DNA from: Anaerolineales bacterium Chloro_02
GTDB taxonomy: Bacteria; Chloroflexota; Anaerolineae; Anaerolineales; Anaerolineaceae
Assembly (NCBI GenBank): GCA_001603765.1
Contig: LUZV01000022.1
Span: forward strand, 1-5,542
Length of the DNA: 5,542 nt
Direction: 5' to 3'
Shown here in pieces: positions 5,520 through 5,542 of the stretch (within the stretch, counting starts at the first letter, position 1; each line of letters opens with the position of its first letter). The position numbers were made by a program, and so were the translations under genes. Under the pieces are notes generated by a model. It was not told the origin of the DNA. It saw only the letters and a program-made list of their open reading frames with translations, and ran no database searches.

Positions 5520-5542
5520 TTAATAGGGTGGGATCTTAAGTC

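Overview
The window looks like part of a bacterial chromosome of moderate GC content. It holds no RNA genes, mobile elements or CRISPR arrays that I can recognise. One protein gives a weak clue to the organism. It is a lipoprotein whose lipid-anchor cysteine is followed by a long Thr/Pro/Gln-rich linker and a jelly-roll-like domain, a layout common in Anaerolineae (Chloroflexota). A cytoplasmic neopullulanase-like GH13 enzyme is compatible with such a fermentative carbohydrate user. This assignment is inference, not proof.

Region 1 (1-2678, + strand) is a tightly packed operon that enters from upstream. It contains the 3' end of a FecCD/BtuC-type ABC permease, its FecE/BtuD-type ATPase (4-base ATGA overlap), a DUF4213/DUF364 protein (Pfam PF04016, 'putative heavy-metal chelation'; strong GGAGG Shine-Dalgarno 8 bases after the ATPase stop) and a class I SAM-dependent methyltransferase (1-base TAATG overlap). 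The first two genes form the inner-membrane engine of an importer for a metal chelate, siderophore, haem, corrinoid or oxyanion. The last two have no assigned reaction. Their coupling to the importer suggests that they process or retain the imported metal or its ligand. The solute-binding protein, the operon promoter and any riboswitch would lie upstream of the window.

Region 2 (2679-3750) starts with an AT-rich gap of 150 bases carrying a plausible extended -10 promoter and copies of a TTAACC/GGTTAA motif. A monocistronic lipoprotein gene (2829-3689) follows, then a strong intrinsic terminator (3719-3752).

Region 3 (3768-5542, - strand) is a convergent gene for a GH13 alpha-amylase-family enzyme of 557 residues. 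It has all catalytic residues and starts at GTG. Its upstream region is at the right edge of the window and contains a candidate promoter and a perfect 10-base palindrome that includes the Shine-Dalgarno sequence.

The part with the best claim to undescribed biology is the permease-ATPase-DUF364-methyltransferase module. The other genes are recognisable family members with minor peculiarities.
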